A stretch of DNA of 17,014 nt from an uncultured Alphaproteobacteria bacterium. GTDB lineage: Bacteria > Pseudomonadota > Alphaproteobacteria > Paracaedibacterales > CAIULA01. The position numbers were made by a program, and so were the translations under genes. The stretch covers positions 1 through 17,014 of the forward strand of contig CAIVFQ010000131.1 of the NCBI GenBank assembly GCA_903905285.1. The letters run 5' to 3'. The notes under the pieces are model-generated. The model did no database searches. It saw only the letters and a program-made list of their open reading frames with translations, and was not told where the DNA came from. Positions 15,516 to 17,014 of the stretch are shown piece by piece (within the stretch, counting starts at the first letter, position 1; each line of letters begins with the position of its first letter).

Positions 15516-16124
15516 TCAACCGCCCATTGCACCAGGTTTGACATCATGAGGGGAAACAGGGGTAGGTGTCCCACCTTTCTTAGGTAGCTCTATCCGCGTT
15601 TCAACTCCAACTGCTTGGATTTGTGGGAAATCTTTAATCGGTTCCTTTAGTTCTTCTGTAAAACAAGTTGTCCCAAAAACATTTTCGGTAAACTTCATGA
15701 TGTATATTTTGCCATAGCTTAGATTGTTTGCCGTGCCTAAAGGACCACGTGAATCTGTTTCTCCCGTTATAGAAAATAAACTAACATCACTTCCTAAAAC
15801 TTTTTGTTCAACAATAATCTGGATGAAAGAATTTCCAGGCAGCTTCATGCTCATAAAACCAGCGGGTCTTAAATCTTTAATTCGATTGGCGGAATCCGCG
15901 GAAGGATCATTTTCAATCACCTGGGGCTTGAATAAAACAGTGATCGGTTCTTTGTTCTCATTACGAATGTATAGCAAAGCGGTTTTGGAATTAAGCTGAA
16001 TAACAGGGCTAGAACAGTTTGTTGCCTGCAAAGGAGAAACTGTAGCTGGGGTCGCTGCAGTAACATTAGCGCTACATATTTGCAATGCTAGTAGCGACGA
16101 CATGTAAAGAGTAATTTTTTTCAT
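15516..16124 (-). CDS. Secreted protein of unknown function
   Basis: The 202-aa protein has a signal peptide (KKITLYMSSLLALQICSANVTAA, cleavage near residue 23). The mature part appears beta-rich (ALLYIRNENKEPITVLFK, SFIQIIVEQKVL, KIYIMKFTENVF), with just two cysteines, Cys37 and Cys154, that could form one disulfide in the periplasm or outside the cell. The C-terminus is Gly/Pro-rich and probably flexible (KKGGTPTPVSPHDVKPGAMGG region). No lipobox is seen. I do not recognise a family. There is no clear Shine-Dalgarno sequence before the ATG at 16124. It converges on corC across a shared hairpin, so it is not part of that operon. Confidence 0.75.
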   Translation of the reverse strand: MKKITLYMSSLLALQICSANVTAATPATVSPLQATNCSSPVIQLNSKTALLYIRNENKEPITVLFKPQVIENDPSADSANRIKDLRPAGFMSMKLPGNSFIQIIVEQKVLGSDVSLFSITGETDSRGPLGTANNLSYGKIYIMKFTENVFGTTCFTEELKEPIKDFPQIQAVGVETRIELPKKGGTPTPVSPHDVKPGAMGG

Positions 16125-16194
16125 GAATTAGGTTCTTAAATTTTCTGTGAGTCCTTTGATGACATCTACCATAAAACAGCTCATGTTTACATGT

Positions 16195-16374
16195 ATGAAA
16201 AAAAATAATATTTCTTTAACATTTATATGCTTATTTAATATAGAATCTCTGTGGGCGTTTTTACACAAAAGTGGAGAGAGTGGACTTTATTCAAAATTAG
16301 AGGAGCAGAGATTAAGGCTCTTCAGGAAATATTTGATGGAACATAGGATTGACACTCCGCCTGTTACCCGTTAG
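16195..16374 (+). CDS. Possible small secreted or membrane peptide, 59 aa
   Basis: ATG at 16195 is followed by KKNNISLTFICLFNIESLWAF, a basic then hydrophobic start like a short signal peptide, and a charged helical remainder ending at TAG 16374, 16 bases before the tRNA gene. The frame extends upstream to an ATG at 16147 without gain in plausibility. There is no clear ribosome binding site, and the start contains an A8 run. No family was recognised; it may be a chance frame. Confidence 0.3.
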   Translation: MKKNNISLTFICLFNIESLWAFLHKSGESGLYSKLEEQRLRLFRKYLMEHRIDTPPVTR

Positions 16375-16390
16375 AAATAATATATAACAC

Positions 16391-16484
16391 GGAGGGGTGG
16401 CCGAGAGGCTGAAGGCGGCGGTTTGCTAAACCGTTATACGGTTGAAAAGCCGTATCGAGGGTTCGAATCCCTCTCCCTCCGCCA
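16391..16484 (+). tRNA. tRNA-Ser(GCT)
   Basis: It folds as a class II tRNA. Acceptor GGAGGGG (16391-16397) pairs with TCCCTCC (16474-16480) with one G-T pair, and the discriminator is G followed by an encoded CCA (16482-16484). The anticodon arm is GCGGT-TTGCTAA-ACCGT with anticodon GCT at 16425-16427. A long variable arm (TACGGTTGAAAAGCCGTA) and a T arm GAGGG-TTCGAAT-CCCTC follow. It decodes AGC and AGT serine codons. Confidence 0.97.
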
Positions 16485-16518
16485 TTTTACAGCGCTCTAA
16501 CCTTTTGGGCGTCATTTT

Positions 16519-16689
16519 TTAAATTCCAAAACCACCCTCTGAACCCCAGTATTCATAGGTTTTAGCGCGTTTTAGTCGCCCGACAACATGCGCACTTAGA
16601 GAATAAACAAAATCACCGATTTTACTCTCCGTTTCTCCCTTAGATGCGAACGTCGGACCCGAAGGTACGCATATCCTTAAACCTTTGAA
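16519..16689 (-). pseudogene. C-terminal gene remnant, family not recognised
   Basis: A minus-strand frame is open from 16689 to TAA at 16521-16519 (56 residues) without a start codon. It reads ICVPSGPTFASKGETESKIG, then DFVYSLSAHVVGRLKRAKTY and EYWGSEGGFGI. The composition is that of a real, well-ordered protein C-terminus and not of random intergenic DNA. Upstream the frame is closed by TAA at 16692-16690, so the 5' part is lost or frameshifted. The family could not be named from memory. Confidence 0.5.
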
Positions 16690-16704
16690 TTATAAGAGTA
16701 GAAC

Positions 16705-16911
16705 GTGACTGATTTGATAAATTTATACCGCCAAGCCGAGGATTATTTTTTCGGAGGTATTTCCTCAAAGTGCATGAATCTAGGCGATGGGGCTAATGCC
16801 TATATGAGCGGCGGTGCTGAACTAAATTTTATTTACATTACAAGGAATACAAACGCTCTGGATAAAATTTTAATCCAAGGAAAGCAGTTTGAGACTTTTA
16901 ACCATAGATAG
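16705..16911 (+). pseudogene. Truncated gene, 5' part, cut by IS1 (possible GNAT-like N-terminus)
   Basis: GTG at 16705 opens a 68-codon frame (MTDLINLYRQAEDYFFGGIS, then KCMNLGDGANAYMSGGAELN and further) ending at TAG 16909-16911. The stop falls in AGATAG, the candidate left end of the right-hand IS1, so the original gene probably continued beyond and was interrupted after about residue 67. The pattern loosely recalls N-termini of some GNAT acetyltransferases, but the acetyl-CoA motif would lie in the missing part; this is weak. Confidence 0.45.
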
Positions 16912-17014
16912 TTTTTGATATAATGCCCTGAGGTTTTTTAGAAGGAAGGGGCCTAGTTATGGCGAAATGTAAATTTTGTGAGAGCGAAGAGCATTATAAG
17001 AATGGAATTGTTAG
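16906..17014 (+). mobile_element. IS1-family insertion sequence, 5' end (partial)
   Basis: ATG at 16959 opens MAKCKFCESEEHYKNGIV, running off the window. A C-x2-C zinc-finger start followed by KNG matches the N-terminal InsA-type domain of IS1-family transposases. A perfect -10 TATAAT (16919-16924) and an AAGGA (16942-16946) lie upstream. The left end may be AGATAG at 16906-16911, matching the complement of CTATCT near the end of the left copy. The orientation is the same as that of the left copy. Confidence 0.65.

Noticed and set aside
1..17014. Composite transposon bounded by two IS1 copies
   Set aside because: The interior holds core housekeeping genes in conserved alphaproteobacterial order and a tRNA, so it is chromosomal backbone.
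1..17014. CRISPR array or other regularly spaced repeats
   Set aside because: No series of repeated units with spacers was seen on either strand.

Overview
The window looks like a contig from an AT-leaning alphaproteobacterium, most likely an intracellular symbiont or pathogen of the Holosporales/Rickettsiales kind (inferred, not proven). Three things point there: the order miaB-phoH-ybeY-corC, a MucR/Ros regulator and an rpe-heparinase-like pair, which are alphaproteobacterial habits; an isocitrate dehydrogenase of the long form with a C-terminal extension known from rickettsiae; and several lineage-specific proteins with signal peptides scattered between housekeeping genes. The two window ends are the 3' end (2-139) and the 5' end (from about 16906) of IS1-family transposase genes in the same orientation, so the piece is probably bounded by copies of a multi-copy insertion sequence.

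Layout. 1-139: IS1 tail. 242-693: small secreted, charged protein whose second half (Ser-Pro-Lys-Lys rich) lies in the -1 frame after an A8 run, followed by a strong terminator. 752-1118: gene-free, with clustered DnaA-box-like sites, an IHF consensus match and a TTAA-N7-TTAA CtrA-type site, a possible replication origin. 1119-1976 (-): SAM-dependent methyltransferase. 2212-4110 (-): two tandem paralogous secreted proteins with nearly identical N-terminal halves and unrelated tails. 4227-5171 (+): ArnC-like membrane glycosyltransferase. 5242-6957 (+): secreted protein with a PI3K/PI4K-like atypical kinase signature, with a likely frameshifted tail to 7094.

7161-11000 (+): icd, then rpe and a heparinase II/III-like gene. 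11097-11564: mucR-like regulator with its own promoter. 11646-15480 (+): miaB, phoH, ybeY, corC; the last three are tightly packed or overlapping and serve tRNA modification, RNA metabolism/rRNA maturation and a CBS-domain protein. A 13-bp hairpin ends this run and also faces the convergent secreted-protein gene 15516-16124 (-). 16391-16484 is tRNA-Ser(GCT). Between it and the right-hand IS1 lie two divergent gene remnants, one cut by the IS.

The main interest is the set of secreted, lineage-specific proteins: the kinase-like protein, the paralog pair with an Arg-Arg-Ser-Pro tail, and the frameshifted SPKK-repeat protein. Together they resemble a host-interaction repertoire, although no secretion system is encoded here and function is inferred.
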